A stretch of DNA of 64,000 bases, from positions 1 to 64,000 of the forward strand of contig CAJWZD010000007.1 in the NCBI GenBank assembly GCA_913049685.1, in the 5' to 3' direction. Below the pieces are notes generated by a model that was given only the letters and a program-made list of their open reading frames with translations, searched no databases and was not told the origin of the DNA. The translations under genes were made by a program, and so were the position numbers. Numbering within the stretch: the stretch's first letter is position 1; the number at the start of each line of letters is the position of its first letter. Source of the DNA: an uncultured Fidelibacterota bacterium. Its GTDB lineage: Bacteria; Fidelibacterota; Marinisomatia; Marinisomatales; TCS55. Below are positions 17,853 through 28,281 of the stretch, one piece after another.

Positions 17853-18791
17853 TTACTTGAGATAGCCGGAGAAAAAGTAATCAAGAGGGTTTTGAGGTGC
17901 ACCATGATGATGAACTTCGTAATGAAGATGTGGACCAACAGTTCTTCCGCTATTTCCACTAAAAGCTATTAAATCCCCTCTCTTAACTTTTGATCCAGAT
18001 TTTACATTGATTTTCGAAAGATGGGCAAAAATCGTTCTATATCCATTAGTATGATCAATTTTCACAACTTTTCCATAGCCACCTTGATTGCCCGCGAATT
18101 TAATTTTTCCATCAGCGGGCGCATATACTTTGGTGCCGATATTTACTGCTATATCTTGCCCATAGTGAAATCTTGTTTTACCATTAAGAGGGTCTTCTCT
18201 GTATCCATATCCTGAGCCAAGATAGCCTGATTGAGTGGGTCTTATCGATGGTACATATTTTAGGTTGTCTGAGTGATTCCTAACTACCTCATAAAGGTTA
18301 TTATAGCTGCTTAGCTCCAGCTTAACCTTTCTTGAAAGAGCATTTACGTTCATCTCTATTTCAGTGATACGATTTGATATTTCTGAGGGAATATCATCGA
18401 TAGTGTTTAATTTGAAATCTGTTCCTCCAACTCCTAGCTTTCGAATATCTTTATCAATCTGTGGAAGGCCAGCATAAGTTCTTATCGCTTGATCCTTCTT
18501 TTCAATTGAACCCACTTCTCCAGAAACATTATCCAATTGAGACTGCAGAGAAACAAGAGTTTCAGATAGATGTTCATAGCTTGATCTCAAATTATCCATT
18601 TTGGCTTGATGAATAACCCCAGTTAGAGCATTTGCAGCAAAAAAAAGGACAGAAGAGATTGCAAGAACTGAGACTCCAATAGAAATTAGTATAAATTTTC
18701 TTGAAAAATGGTAATTGCGAACACCGGTATCTTTTTCAGAGACAATTATATAATTATGATATTTGTTTGAATTCTTTTTTGATTGAAACAT
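17853..18791 (-). CDS. M23-family peptidoglycan endopeptidase, membrane-anchored
   Basis: A 312-aa protein with an N-terminal cytoplasmic stub and one transmembrane helix (FILISIGVSVLAISSVLFFAA). A coiled-coil region at about 65-170 follows. The C-terminal LytM domain has zinc ligands in HYGQD and HLH (GPHLHYEVH). The ligand set looks complete, so it should be an active D,D-endopeptidase or lytic factor facing the periplasm. Its place near SPOR and division proteins suggests cell-wall remodelling (inference). Confidence 0.92.
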   Translation of the reverse strand: MFQSKKNSNKYHNYIIVSEKDTGVRNYHFSRKFILISIGVSVLAISSVLFFAANALTGVIHQAKMDNLRSSYEHLSETLVSLQSQLDNVSGEVGSIEKKDQAIRTYAGLPQIDKDIRKLGVGGTDFKLNTIDDIPSEISNRITEIEMNVNALSRKVKLELSSYNNLYEVVRNHSDNLKYVPSIRPTQSGYLGSGYGYREDPLNGKTRFHYGQDIAVNIGTKVYAPADGKIKFAGNQGGYGKVVKIDHTNGYRTIFAHLSKINVKSGSKVKRGDLIAFSGNSGRTVGPHLHYEVHHHGAPQNPLDYFFSGYLK

Positions 18792-18854
18792 TATTTTTAA
18801 TAAAAGTTAGACTAAATTAACAAATTTTTTAGTAAATCCTCAAAAAATAAATAA

Positions 18855-19295
18855 TCACTGTGAAGACTTATCTTCCTCTTGATTTTGTGTTGATTCTTCT
18901 AAATTATCATGAATTATCTCTTCAGTAGAAATTGTTGGAGTCGAAATCTGGTCATCATTTATGCTATAAGCCTTTATATCGTCTATCTCTTTTTCTTTGT
19001 CGAGAATTTCAACATTTATACTATCAATTTTTTCAACATGTGAAAAAAATTCTGCATTACCTGTAAAATTTGACATATTTGCTTCTTTAGAATGGTTGTA
19101 TACCAACCTACCTAACGATGATAATTCTTTATTTTTATCTCTTTGTAGTTGATGAATAACAAGTTTTATCTTGCTGATCTTAGTTAATTCTTCAGTTTTA
19201 GCTACTGCTACTTTACTTACTTCCTCAGCTTTTTCGACAGCAGCATTGCTCCAATCTTTCATATTTGACTTTAAATCATCCCATATTTTTGACAT
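18855..19295 (-). CDS. Helical, acidic-tailed protein of unknown function
   Basis: A 146-aa protein. An amphipathic N-terminal helix region (MSKIWDDLKSNMKDWSNAAV) is followed by coiled-coil-like segments and an acidic Ser/Thr/Glu-rich tail (DNLEESTQNQEEDKSSQ). It has no signal peptide or membrane helix. I recognise no family; the N-terminal part is similar in style to small helical stress or envelope-associated proteins. It is co-directional with the flavoprotein and M23 genes. Confidence 0.7.
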   Translation of the reverse strand: MSKIWDDLKSNMKDWSNAAVEKAEEVSKVAVAKTEELTKISKIKLVIHQLQRDKNKELSSLGRLVYNHSKEANMSNFTGNAEFFSHVEKIDSINVEILDKEKEIDDIKAYSINDDQISTPTISTEEIIHDNLEESTQNQEEDKSSQ

Positions 19296-19329
19296 ATTAT
19301 TCTCTTTTTATTAATTATAATTTCCGATA

Positions 19330-19494
19330 TTAATTTTTCTTCAGCAACAAGTTTGCTATATAAAATAAACCTGAACCTATGATAAGAGCATTGAGCTCTA
19401 TAGAAACATTGCTATCGCGAACTCCTTTGATTAATCCAGAAAAAACTATAAACATGGAAAAGATTTGGATGCTTCTAAGTAGGACGTACTTCAT
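19330..19494 (-). CDS. Small two-helix membrane protein overlapping the flavoprotein gene
   Basis: A 54-aa ORF below the track cut-off. The ATG at 19494 overlaps the end of the flavoprotein gene by 20 bases in another frame. It reads MKYVLLRSIQ, a hydrophobic segment (IFSMFIVFSGLI), a short loop, a second hydrophobic segment (LNALIIGSGLFYIANLLL), then KKN. It fills a gap that would otherwise be empty, in the operon direction. It is plausible but unconfirmed, with no recognised family. Confidence 0.5.
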   Translation of the reverse strand: MKYVLLRSIQIFSMFIVFSGLIKGVRDSNVSIELNALIIGSGLFYIANLLLKKN

Positions 19495-20521
19495 ATCTAT
19501 TTTTAATTTTAAGCCACCTTACAAGTGCTTTATAATCCCAAACGTAAGCCTGTTCTAAGATAGAGAGAGGGTTGTTTGAAATTGAGAATTTTTTTGCAAA
19601 ATAGTACATATTTTCGTCATTCAATCTTTCGTAAAGAATTCGATTCAAAAAAGAAATCCTTCTTTTCTTGTTAATTTTTTTCAATAGCATTTTTGCTTCT
19701 GATCTTTCTCTATTGATATACATGCCAGCTGCTAAACCTGAGATCATGGACATCTTCATTCCAAATCCAAAAAGATAATCTTGAAAACCGCCTGCCTCAC
19801 CAATATGCATTGGCAATCTAATCTTGCTCGATGAGAAGGCAAAGCTCCCTACACTTCCAAAATCTTTTTCATTTGATATATCAATATTTAGCTTTCTAAA
19901 GTACTCTTTGCAATTATATAAATAATTTATGTTGGTATTTTTTACTTTTTTGAATGCGGTAGCGATTGTTCCAAATCCATTGCAAATAATTAAATAAGCA
20001 TATCCTTTTGGAGAAAATTTATGCCCCAATAATAGATGAACTTGATTTTTTTCTGAAGTTTTAAAACTCGAACCACAAACATAAGCTGAAGCTTTTCTCG
20101 TTCCTGTAGCAATAATATCGCATTTATTTGAGGCAATGGTGTTAAATCTAAAATCTACTCCGACATCAAGACATTGTTGATATAATTGATTATCAAAATC
20201 ATTATTTTTTTCACCGCGTTTAACTAAATAGAAAAAGGGCTCTTTATTTTTAACTAATAAAGGCTCTTCATTAAGAACGTGTACCTTAAATTTATAAACT
20301 GGATGAGATTTTATTTTACTATAATCAAAACCTATTTTGTAAAAAAAAGAGGAAATATTATCATCAAAAATCCAATTTTCAAGGCCCTCATAATCTCCGT
20401 GTCTACTTTGACCTGGCCTTGATTTTCGCTCCTGAATAGTAACCGGAATACCTTTACTGGAAAGATAAATCGCCGCCGACATTCCAGCAATTCCACTACC
20501 AGCAATATTAACTTCTTTCAT
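19475..20521 (-). CDS. FAD-dependent oxidoreductase, geranylgeranyl-reductase-like
   Basis: A 348-aa flavoprotein. The N-terminal dinucleotide motif GSGIAGMSAAIYL is followed by the acidic strand end IQERKSRPGQSRHGD. A later segment (IGEAGGFQDYLFGFGMKMSMISG) matches the second FAD-contacting region of the geranylgeranyl reductase/PHBH-like group. The substrate is unknown; a reductase of isoprenoid chains or a hydroxylase is possible. It lies four bases after serA. Confidence 0.8.
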   Translation of the reverse strand: MKEVNIAGSGIAGMSAAIYLSSKGIPVTIQERKSRPGQSRHGDYEGLENWIFDDNISSFFYKIGFDYSKIKSHPVYKFKVHVLNEEPLLVKNKEPFFYLVKRGEKNNDFDNQLYQQCLDVGVDFRFNTIASNKCDIIATGTRKASAYVCGSSFKTSEKNQVHLLLGHKFSPKGYAYLIICNGFGTIATAFKKVKNTNINYLYNCKEYFRKLNIDISNEKDFGSVGSFAFSSSKIRLPMHIGEAGGFQDYLFGFGMKMSMISGLAAGMYINRERSEAKMLLKKINKKRRISFLNRILYERLNDENMYYFAKKFSISNNPLSILEQAYVWDYKALVRWLKIKNRYEVRPT

Positions 20522-20525
20522 TAAA

Positions 20526-22106
20526 TTACTTATCCTCGCAAGTCACTTGCTGAACTGAAATTATTTCTTTAAGGTTTATAATTTCTTGGATAGTTTCTTC
20601 TCTGACATAATTTTCTACTCGTATCACAGAAAAAGCTTGTCCTTTATCCGTCTTGCTTAAAATATACCCGCTTATGTTTATTTTATATTGTCCAAGAATT
20701 GTTCCTATCTTTCCTATAACTCCAGGAATATCTATATTTTTTGTTAAAAGTAAACAGCCATACGGAGTGACATCAATATCATATCCAAGTATATTAACTA
20801 ATCTTGGCTGATTATACCCAAAAATTGAGCCTGCAATTCGCGTTGGATGAGCATGCCCTGATACTCTAGTCCTGATAAGATTTGTATAAGAAAAACTATC
20901 ATTTGTGTAGCTATGTTCAATTTTAATACCAAGTTCAATAGCTAGAGCTTCTGAATTAATATAATTAACTCTTTCAGGAATTCTTCTGTTTAAAAAGCCT
21001 TTTAAAAATGACAGCGCAACAGGCTTGGAATCTTTTAAGGTTCCAGAGCATTCAATCTGAATTTTTTTTACGCCTCCTGGATTTAATTGGTCCTGGAGGC
21101 GACCCATCATCTCTGCAAGATCTAAGCTGGGCTGTATCTCTTTAATTATAGATAAATCTGAAATTGGAACGTTAATGGCATTGTCCAATTTATTTTCCAA
21201 TAAATAATCTCGAATTTGCTCACAAATTGAAATGCTGACACCTTCTTTTGCCTCTTCGGTAGATGCTCCTAAATGGGGAGTCAATAATGTATTAGGAGCG
21301 CTTAGAAGAGGGTTTGATCTGTCAATAGGCTCTTTAGCAAAAACATCTATAGCTGCTCCAGATATATCATTATTTTTTAATGATTTCGCCAAGTCTTCCT
21401 CGTTAATTATTCCCCCTCTTGAAACATTTATTATTCTTGCGGTTTTTTTCATTTTTTTTAAGCGGTCTTCATTAAAAAGATTTTTAGTCTCTTTATTTAA
21501 GGGAACATGGATAGTTATAAAATCAGATTGCTGTGTTATTTCATCTAAATCAACAATTCTAATTTCATCTGAATTGAACATTTTTTGATTGACAAAGGGG
21601 TCGTAGCCTAAGATTTTCATACCAAATGGTAGCGATCTGGACATCACTTCTCTACCAATCTTGCCTAATCCAATAATGCCTAAAGTCTTGTTTCTTAATT
21701 CAGTTCCAATAAGGAGATGGCGATTCCATTTATTTTTTTTTAATTCATAGTCTCCTTGCGAAATGTTTCTGGATAATGTTAAAATCATAGCAAGAGTGTG
21801 TTCAGCCGCTGAAATTGTATTTACATCTGGTGTGTTCATAACGATTACACCATTTCTAGTAGCTGCAGATAAATCTATATTGTCAATCCCTACACCAGCA
21901 CGACCTATAACTTTCAGATTTTTTGATGCTTTAATAGTCTTCGCATCAATTGTTGTTCCGCTTCTTATGATCCATCCAGAAACGTCGCTACAAGCTTTAA
22001 TTTTGTCACTATTTGATCCATTAAAAATTTTAATGGTTTTAATATCTGCATCCTCTAAAATAGAAATTCCAGACTGCGATATTGGGTCTGTGATTAGTAC
22101 TTTCAT
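20526..22106 (-). CDS. serA: D-3-phosphoglycerate dehydrogenase
   Basis: First step of serine synthesis: 3-phosphoglycerate to 3-phosphohydroxypyruvate with NAD. Length is 526 aa, the long (type I) form. The NAD-binding motif GLGKIGREVMSR and catalytic region (NVSRGGIINEEDL, DVFAKEP, LTPHLGASTEEA) are present. An intervening ASB-like domain and a C-terminal ACT domain (IPGVIGKIGTILGQYKINI) follow, so serine feedback is likely. It lies seven bases after the aconitase gene. Confidence 0.96.
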   Translation of the reverse strand: MKVLITDPISQSGISILEDADIKTIKIFNGSNSDKIKACSDVSGWIIRSGTTIDAKTIKASKNLKVIGRAGVGIDNIDLSAATRNGVIVMNTPDVNTISAAEHTLAMILTLSRNISQGDYELKKNKWNRHLLIGTELRNKTLGIIGLGKIGREVMSRSLPFGMKILGYDPFVNQKMFNSDEIRIVDLDEITQQSDFITIHVPLNKETKNLFNEDRLKKMKKTARIINVSRGGIINEEDLAKSLKNNDISGAAIDVFAKEPIDRSNPLLSAPNTLLTPHLGASTEEAKEGVSISICEQIRDYLLENKLDNAINVPISDLSIIKEIQPSLDLAEMMGRLQDQLNPGGVKKIQIECSGTLKDSKPVALSFLKGFLNRRIPERVNYINSEALAIELGIKIEHSYTNDSFSYTNLIRTRVSGHAHPTRIAGSIFGYNQPRLVNILGYDIDVTPYGCLLLTKNIDIPGVIGKIGTILGQYKINISGYILSKTDKGQAFSVIRVENYVREETIQEIINLKEIISVQQVTCEDK

Positions 22107-22113
22107 AGTAGTT

Positions 22114-24375
22114 CTATTTAGCTTGAGATCGAATTAGGTTTAATGCTGATCCAGCCTTAAACCATTGTATCTGAGACTCATTATACGTATGAACACACTT
22201 AATAATATCCGTTGACCCATCTTCGTGAGTTATTGATAAAGAAAGTGGTTTTTCCTTACAAAACTTATCAAGATCAATGAATTCAAAAATGTCGTTTTCC
22301 TGAATCAAATCATAATCGGATTTTTCTTTGAATGTAAGAGCCAACATACCCTGTTTTTTTAGATTAGTTTCATGTATTCTTGCGAATGATCGCACTAAAA
22401 CAGCCAAAACTCCTAAAAACCTTGGCTCCATAGCTGCATGTTCGCGAGAAGAGCCTTCTCCGTAATTTTCATCTCCAACAATAATTGTTGGTATATTATT
22501 AAACTTGTAATCACGTTGAACCTCTGGTACAGGAGCATAATTACCATTTAATTGATTTTTTACAAGATTGATCTTATCATTGAAATAATTAACAGCTCCT
22601 GTTAGCATATTGTCAGATATGTTGTCTAGATGCCCTCTGAATTTTAACCAAGGTCCAGCCATGGAAATATGATCGGTAGTACATTTACCTTTAGCTTTGA
22701 TAAGGAGTCTTGCTTTTTCTAAATTATTGACATTCCATGGTTGGAATGGTTCTAGTAATTGCAAACGGTCTGAATTTTTATCAATCTTGATTTTTAAGCT
22801 ACCGCCATCCGCGACAGGCTCCTGGTAGCCAGAATTGTCAAACTTAAAACCATCCTCTGGGAGCTCGTCACCTACTGGAGGATCAAATGTAATTTTTTCA
22901 CCTTTATCATTTATTAAATAATCTTTAAGTGGGTTGAAAGAAAGGTTTCCAGAAATTGCAATCGCAGTTACAAGTTCAGGGGAACCAACAAATGCATGGG
23001 TATTTGGATTTCCATCAGCTCTCTTCGAAAAATTCCTATTAAAGGAATGGACAATTGTATTCTTTTCCTCTTTTTCAGATCCATCTCTCGACCATTGCCC
23101 TATGCAAGGACCACATGCGTTAGCAAAAACTTTAGCGCCAATTTTTTCAAAATCATTAACATAGCCGTCTCTTTGGATGGTTTGCCTGACTTGCTCTGAG
23201 CCTGGAGTGATTGTAAAGTTAGCTTTTGCCTTTAATCCTTTAAGGTTTGCCTGTTGAGCGATAGAGGCTGAACGAGAAATATCTTCATACGAGGAATTTG
23301 TGCATGAACCGATAAGCCCAACCTGAACATCATTTGGCCAATCGTTTTTAATAACGCTGTCTTTCATTTTTGAGATTGGAGTTGCTTTGTCTGGCGTAAA
23401 AGGTCCATTTAAATGAGGCTCTAATTCGGATAGATTAATCTCTATTACATCGTCAAAGAATTTTTTTGGATTATCAACAACCTCTAAATCAGGGACTAAA
23501 AATTCTTTTATTTTATTAGCCATATCTGCCAACTCACTTCGTCCGGTTGCATTAAGATATTCTTCCATTTTATTGTCGTAGCTAAAAATTGATGTGGTAG
23601 CACCAATCTCGGCACCCATATTGCAAATAGTGCCCTTGCCAGTGCAAGATAAGGTACTTACCCCATCCCCAAAGTATTCTATGATTGAACCAGTGCCGCC
23701 CTTAACAGTTAAAATTCCAGCTAATTTAAGTATTACGTCTTTTGGAGAAGCCCAGCCTGATAATTCACCTGAAAGTTTAACGCCAATTAATTTTGGTAGT
23801 TTGAGCTCCCATGGCATACCTGTCATGACATCAACTGCATCAGCACCACCAACGCCTATCGCAATCATGCCTAAGCCACCAGCATTTACAGTATGACTAT
23901 CGGTCCCAATCATCATGCCTCCTGGAAAAGCATAATTTTCTAAAATTACCTGATGAATTATTCCTGCACCTGGCTTCCAAAAACCAATTCCATATTTATT
24001 GGAGACAGACTCTAAAAAATCAAATACTTCATTATTAATATCTAAGGCACTTTTTAGATCTGAACTAGCATCAACTTTAGCTTGAATTAAATGATCGCAG
24101 TGAACCGTTGACGGTACTGATACTTTATCTTTTCCTGCCATCATAAATTGAAGGAGTGCCATTTGAGCAGTAGCATCTTGCATAGCAACTCTGTCAGGAT
24201 CAAATTCTACATATGACCTTCCGCGTTCAAAAATATCTAAGTCATTGTTTAGAGAAAGATGGTTAAAAAGAATTTTTTCAGTCAAGGAAAGAGGCTTGCT
24301 TAGCTTTTTTTTAGCTTTAAAAACATTATCCGGCATTCTGTCATAGCATTTTTTAATCATTTTTAAATCAAACAT
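22114..24375 (-). CDS. acn: Aconitate hydratase, mitochondrial type
   Basis: TCA-cycle enzyme interconverting citrate and isocitrate, 753 aa. The [4Fe-4S] ligands are visible in [10 protein letters not shown] and ACGPCIGQW. Other conserved segments are [31 protein letters not shown], and the swivelling C-terminal domain with [19 protein letters not shown]. Length and motifs fit the mitochondrial-type aconitase rather than the ~890-aa AcnA or AcnB. It is the first gene of the long minus-strand block. Confidence 0.96.
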   Translation of the reverse strand: MFDLKMIKKCYDRMPDNVFKAKKKLSKPLSLTEKILFNHLSLNNDLDIFERGRSYVEFDPDRVAMQDATAQMALLQFMMAGKDKVSVPSTVHCDHLIQAKVDASSDLKSALDINNEVFDFLESVSNKYGIGFWKPGAGIIHQVILENYAFPGGMMIGTDSHTVNAGGLGMIAIGVGGADAVDVMTGMPWELKLPKLIGVKLSGELSGWASPKDVILKLAGILTVKGGTGSIIEYFGDGVSTLSCTGKGTICNMGAEIGATTSIFSYDNKMEEYLNATGRSELADMANKIKEFLVPDLEVVDNPKKFFDDVIEINLSELEPHLNGPFTPDKATPISKMKDSVIKNDWPNDVQVGLIGSCTNSSYEDISRSASIAQQANLKGLKAKANFTITPGSEQVRQTIQRDGYVNDFEKIGAKVFANACGPCIGQWSRDGSEKEEKNTIVHSFNRNFSKRADGNPNTHAFVGSPELVTAIAISGNLSFNPLKDYLINDKGEKITFDPPVGDELPEDGFKFDNSGYQEPVADGGSLKIKIDKNSDRLQLLEPFQPWNVNNLEKARLLIKAKGKCTTDHISMAGPWLKFRGHLDNISDNMLTGAVNYFNDKINLVKNQLNGNYAPVPEVQRDYKFNNIPTIIVGDENYGEGSSREHAAMEPRFLGVLAVLVRSFARIHETNLKKQGMLALTFKEKSDYDLIQENDIFEFIDLDKFCKEKPLSLSITHEDGSTDIIKCVHTYNESQIQWFKAGSALNLIRSQAK

Positions 24376-24522
24376 GAATTGTAACCTTAATTTTAGAAAT
24401 AGAAAAATATTTGCGATTATTAAATACTAAATTACACCTTTCTTAATTTGTATTCAATCTTCATAATCTATAATAAAATATAATTTTATAAAAAATTTCA
24501 AAAAAACTGCTCAATTTAAAGT
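24376..24522. promoter_or_regulatory. Divergent promoter region between aconitase and porU
   Basis: This very AT-rich 147-bp gap must carry both outward promoters. On the plus strand a perfect TATAAT lies at 24469-24474, but the best -35 (TTGTAT at 24448) is only 15 bases away. On the minus strand TTGAAT is followed 17 bases later by TAATTT. I see no operator repeat. The assignments are by eye only. Confidence 0.4.
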
Positions 24523-27500
24523 ATGCTAACAAAGCAAATTATAGTTAAAATATTAAAAAAGGGTGTTGTCGCTTATTGCATTGGATTCTCCTTTCTTTTT
24601 TCGCAATCAAATTTAAAAATTCTTAATTCTACTGAATCTGAACTTATTTTAGAGATATATACCAATCTTCAGTCACATGAAGATCTCAAGCCATTCGAAC
24701 TATTAATTGGACTACCCAATTCTATTTTACCAAAAATTGAAATTATTAGGTCAAATAAAAAAATACATTCATACAATATTCCAAAAGATCCTCATCAAAT
24801 AAAATGGATAAACAATCAAAAGGTTAACGGTCTAAATACTGCAACACTGCGAATATCACCTTTAGGAAAATCTTATAATTATTTTGAAAAATTAATGATT
24901 AAAATTCCTTTTTCTTTTCAAAGAACTGAGGAATCAAATTTAGAAAAAATTCATTTTGATTTACTTCGACCTAAGCTCATTAATTGGGATATCGCCAAAA
25001 ATTGGATAGGTAAAGTAGAAAGGGGATTTTCAAAAAATTCGAGCTTACCTGACGGAACATGGATTAAATTTGCAATAGATAATGATAATATATATAAAAT
25101 TGATGGAAAAAGTATTAATTCATTATTTCCAGCTACTTCAAATTTTGATCCCCGAAGCATTATGCTGTTTTCTAGCCCAGCTTTTGGAAGAGATAACACA
25201 TATAGTGAATCTCAAAGCCCTTCCCAGCCAAAAGAAGTTCCAGACAATCTTTTGGAAATCCCAATTACAATCTTTGGCGAGTCGGATGGTAATCTATCAA
25301 ATCAAGATTACTTATTTTTTTATGCCAGAGGCCCTAGCGGTTTTAATATAAATACCGATAAAGTAAAATGGCATCAAAATCTGTATTTCAATGAGAGTGT
25401 TTATTGGCTTTTTATACCAAATGATAATTCTCTTCGAGGTCAAAGGATAAATACAGCAAGCTTAGTAAATAATGGTCCCTTTGAAGCAGACTATGGGATG
25501 GTTTTTAATCATTATGAAATTGACAAAATTAATCCACAAGAATCAGGTCTCCTTTGGGGAAACAAGGTGATCTCAAGCGGTGCATCAATAGTTGAATCAA
25601 TTGAGATTTTATATCCAATGCTACAAGCAAGAGTTGATGGGTCTTTTGGAATGATAGGAAATGAAAAAATTGACACCCGCTATAAAAACACAAATCACTC
25701 GGTCGCACTCTATGGAAATGATCTAAAGATTGTTGAGTTTGATTGGAACAATACTGGCTCTAAGTCTGCAGATTTTTCAATTGATTCTGGTATTATTAAA
25801 GATGGCTTAAATGATTTTAAAATAACCAACCAATCACTTAATTCAAATTCAGAGCCTTTTTTTGATTATATAAATTTTTCTTACCAGAGAAAACTCAAAT
25901 ACGATAAGCCGTTTGAGTTTTTTTCTTCGGTTCAGTCAAGTGACATAACTTTCAAAATTAGTGGCGAGAATGTTATTGTATGGGATATTTCAGATGAAAT
26001 GAGCCCTGTAAATCAGCCCGTATCTTCTGTAGCAGTTGAGACGTTTATGCGAGTAGCAATTCCTCAAGATTCAATAAAAAGATATAAAGTTTTCAAGACC
26101 GAAGATCTAACTATTATAAGCGAACTAGCTATTGAAAATAATAAAAAATGGAATAACCTTAGATCTGAAAAAAATGATGCGAATCATTTAATAATTGGGC
26201 CAGAATCATTTAGAAATGCATCCGATCAACTAGTTAATCATCGAACAAAATCTCTTTTTTGTTCCTTAGAGGATATCTACAGTGAATTCGCTGGTGGAAA
26301 TGAAGACCCTATTGCTATAAAATATTTTTTAAAATGGGCACAAGTAAATTGGAAAAATGCACCAACAAGTGTTCTTTTTATGGGTGACGCAGACTATGAC
26401 TATAGAAATATTACAGGTCAATCAAAAATGATTGTTCCTACTTTACAAATTGGAATGATCAATAGTCATGCAACCGATGATAGATATGTCGCTTTTAATG
26501 GTGTAATACCTGAAATGGCAACTGGAAGATTTCCAGCAAGATCTGCTTCGGAGGTTTCAGATTTTAGTGATAAAATAATTGAGTTTGAAAGCAATATGAA
26601 AAATGGAATATGGAAACAGCGAGTAACTTTAGTTGCAGATGACCCTATTCGACCTGAAAAAGAAAGCTTTGAGCTCTCTATCGGTAAAAGTCATACTTAT
26701 AATTCTGAAAAAATTGCTGGGATAATACCAAATTTTATGGAAATGAAAAAAATTTATTTAGTTAAATATGATGATTTTAGCGAGGGATCATCTTTAAATG
26801 TAACAAAGCCATCTGCAACCAAACAACTCATTGAGACAATAAACCAAGGAACATCAATTATTAATTATATTGGTCATGGTAATTCTAGGCAATGGGCACA
26901 GGAAAAGCTTTTAATCATTGATGAAAATAGAAATGATATTAATTTAATTAATACTGAAATGAAATTACCTCTGTGGATCGCTGGAACATGCAATTGGGGG
27001 CATTTTGACAAAATAGATGAAGAATCATTTGCAGAGGAATTAATAAGAACTCCAATGGATGGAGCTTCTGCGGTAATAAGCACTTCTCGCGGTATAAGCG
27101 TTTCAAGTAATATTAATTTTTTAGAGAAAATTTTTAATCAAATATTTAAAGATAAGGGAGTTGCAAATTTAACGGTTGGCTCTCTTCTGCAGTCTGTTAA
27201 GACTGGAGGTTCAGATGGTGAGCTTTTCCATCTATTCGGCGACCCTGCAATGCCATTACCCCTTCCACAAAAGATTATTAAAAACGCATATGTTAGTCCG
27301 GACACTCTTTCAACTTTAGAAATAGGAGTTTTAAATGCACAGATAGACAATGCTAGAGGTACGGGAAACTTTGTCCTTCAAGACGCTCCAGCAGAAGTTT
27401 CAGTAGATTTTTATTTTGGATCACAGAATGAAAGCATATCTTACTTAGAAAATGGTTCAAAATTATTTAAAGGAGCTTTTACATATTCAAATAATACTTT

Positions 27501-28281
27501 ATCTCCAAAATTTCGCGTTCCAAAGGATATTTCATTTTCAAGTGGATTTGCTAGCGTTAGATTTAATTTAGATGGAGAGGATGGATTTGAAGCTATAGGA
27601 GCTGCGTCAAATATTTCCTTTTCCCCAGGTGTCCCTTCTGCAGATGTTGATGGACCAATTATTACATTTTTAACCAAATCCGGAAGAGTCCTTCGAGATA
27701 GCGATCACGTTAAAAAAGGCGAAGAAATTCAAGTTAGGCTGTCTGATCCAAATGGAATAAATATAACAAATAGAAAAGGTCATGAAATGATCTTATTTGA
27801 CGAAGTTAAATCAGTAGAATATTATATTGCTGATAGTTTTGAATATGATATCAACAGCTTAACGACGGGAACATTTATTTTCAAACCTGATCTAAGCGAT
27901 GAAGAAATATATATTAATGTAAAGGCTTGGGACAATGCTAATAATCCAAATGAAGAGAAAATAAACCTAGATTTGACCAATAGTGAAATTTTTGAATTAA
28001 GAAGCGTATATAATTTCCCAAACCCGTTTTATGACAAAACCCAATTTTCCTTTGAAATAACCCAGGGCGCTGATATTGCTATCGACATCTACACCCTTAG
28101 CGGTCTAAAAGTTAGCACAATTTCTCCTGGGTACTTTAATGAAGGATATGGAATTATCGATTGGGATGGAACCGATAATTATGGCCAAATTCTTTCGAAT
28201 GGCGTTTATCTTTTTCAAATGAAAGCAAGTAGCAACAGTCAAAAGATTAATTTCACCGGAAGGATCGCTATAATAAGATGA
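24523..28281 (+). CDS. porU: Type IX secretion sortase PorU-like, C25 (gingipain-type) cysteine peptidase
   Basis: A 1252-aa secreted protein. An N-terminal hydrophobic signal (VVAYCIGFSFLFSQS) is followed by ~500 residues of beta-rich sequence. The C25 peptidase region has catalytic-type His785 in NYIGHGN and Cys823 in AGTCNWG, followed by SAVISTSRGI and LFGDPAMPLPLP. The C-terminus carries NFPNPFYD and a FlgD-like domain (IDWDGTDNYGQILSNGVYLFQMK). In PorU this peptidase removes the C-terminal signals of type IX cargo and attaches them to the surface. A secreted C25 cargo peptidase is the alternative. Maf follows with an ATGA overlap. Confidence 0.85.
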   Translation: MLTKQIIVKILKKGVVAYCIGFSFLFSQSNLKILNSTESELILEIYTNLQSHEDLKPFELLIGLPNSILPKIEIIRSNKKIHSYNIPKDPHQIKWINNQKVNGLNTATLRISPLGKSYNYFEKLMIKIPFSFQRTEESNLEKIHFDLLRPKLINWDIAKNWIGKVERGFSKNSSLPDGTWIKFAIDNDNIYKIDGKSINSLFPATSNFDPRSIMLFSSPAFGRDNTYSESQSPSQPKEVPDNLLEIPITIFGESDGNLSNQDYLFFYARGPSGFNINTDKVKWHQNLYFNESVYWLFIPNDNSLRGQRINTASLVNNGPFEADYGMVFNHYEIDKINPQESGLLWGNKVISSGASIVESIEILYPMLQARVDGSFGMIGNEKIDTRYKNTNHSVALYGNDLKIVEFDWNNTGSKSADFSIDSGIIKDGLNDFKITNQSLNSNSEPFFDYINFSYQRKLKYDKPFEFFSSVQSSDITFKISGENVIVWDISDEMSPVNQPVSSVAVETFMRVAIPQDSIKRYKVFKTEDLTIISELAIENNKKWNNLRSEKNDANHLIIGPESFRNASDQLVNHRTKSLFCSLEDIYSEFAGGNEDPIAIKYFLKWAQVNWKNAPTSVLFMGDADYDYRNITGQSKMIVPTLQIGMINSHATDDRYVAFNGVIPEMATGRFPARSASEVSDFSDKIIEFESNMKNGIWKQRVTLVADDPIRPEKESFELSIGKSHTYNSEKIAGIIPNFMEMKKIYLVKYDDFSEGSSLNVTKPSATKQLIETINQGTSIINYIGHGNSRQWAQEKLLIIDENRNDINLINTEMKLPLWIAGTCNWGHFDKIDEESFAEELIRTPMDGASAVISTSRGISVSSNINFLEKIFNQIFKDKGVANLTVGSLLQSVKTGGSDGELFHLFGDPAMPLPLPQKIIKNAYVSPDTLSTLEIGVLNAQIDNARGTGNFVLQDAPAEVSVDFYFGSQNESISYLENGSKLFKGAFTYSNNTLSPKFRVPKDISFSSGFASVRFNLDGEDGFEAIGAASNISFSPGVPSADVDGPIITFLTKSGRVLRDSDHVKKGEEIQVRLSDPNGINITNRKGHEMILFDEVKSVEYYIADSFEYDINSLTTGTFIFKPDLSDEEIYINVKAWDNANNPNEEKINLDLTNSEIFELRSVYNFPNPFYDKTQFSFEITQGADIAIDIYTLSGLKVSTISPGYFNEGYGIIDWDGTDNYGQILSNGVYLFQMKASSNSQKINFTGRIAIIR

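Noticed and set aside
23594-23896. 100-aa antisense ORF within aconitase
   Set aside because: Opposite a fully conserved enzyme segment; proline-rich shadow translation.
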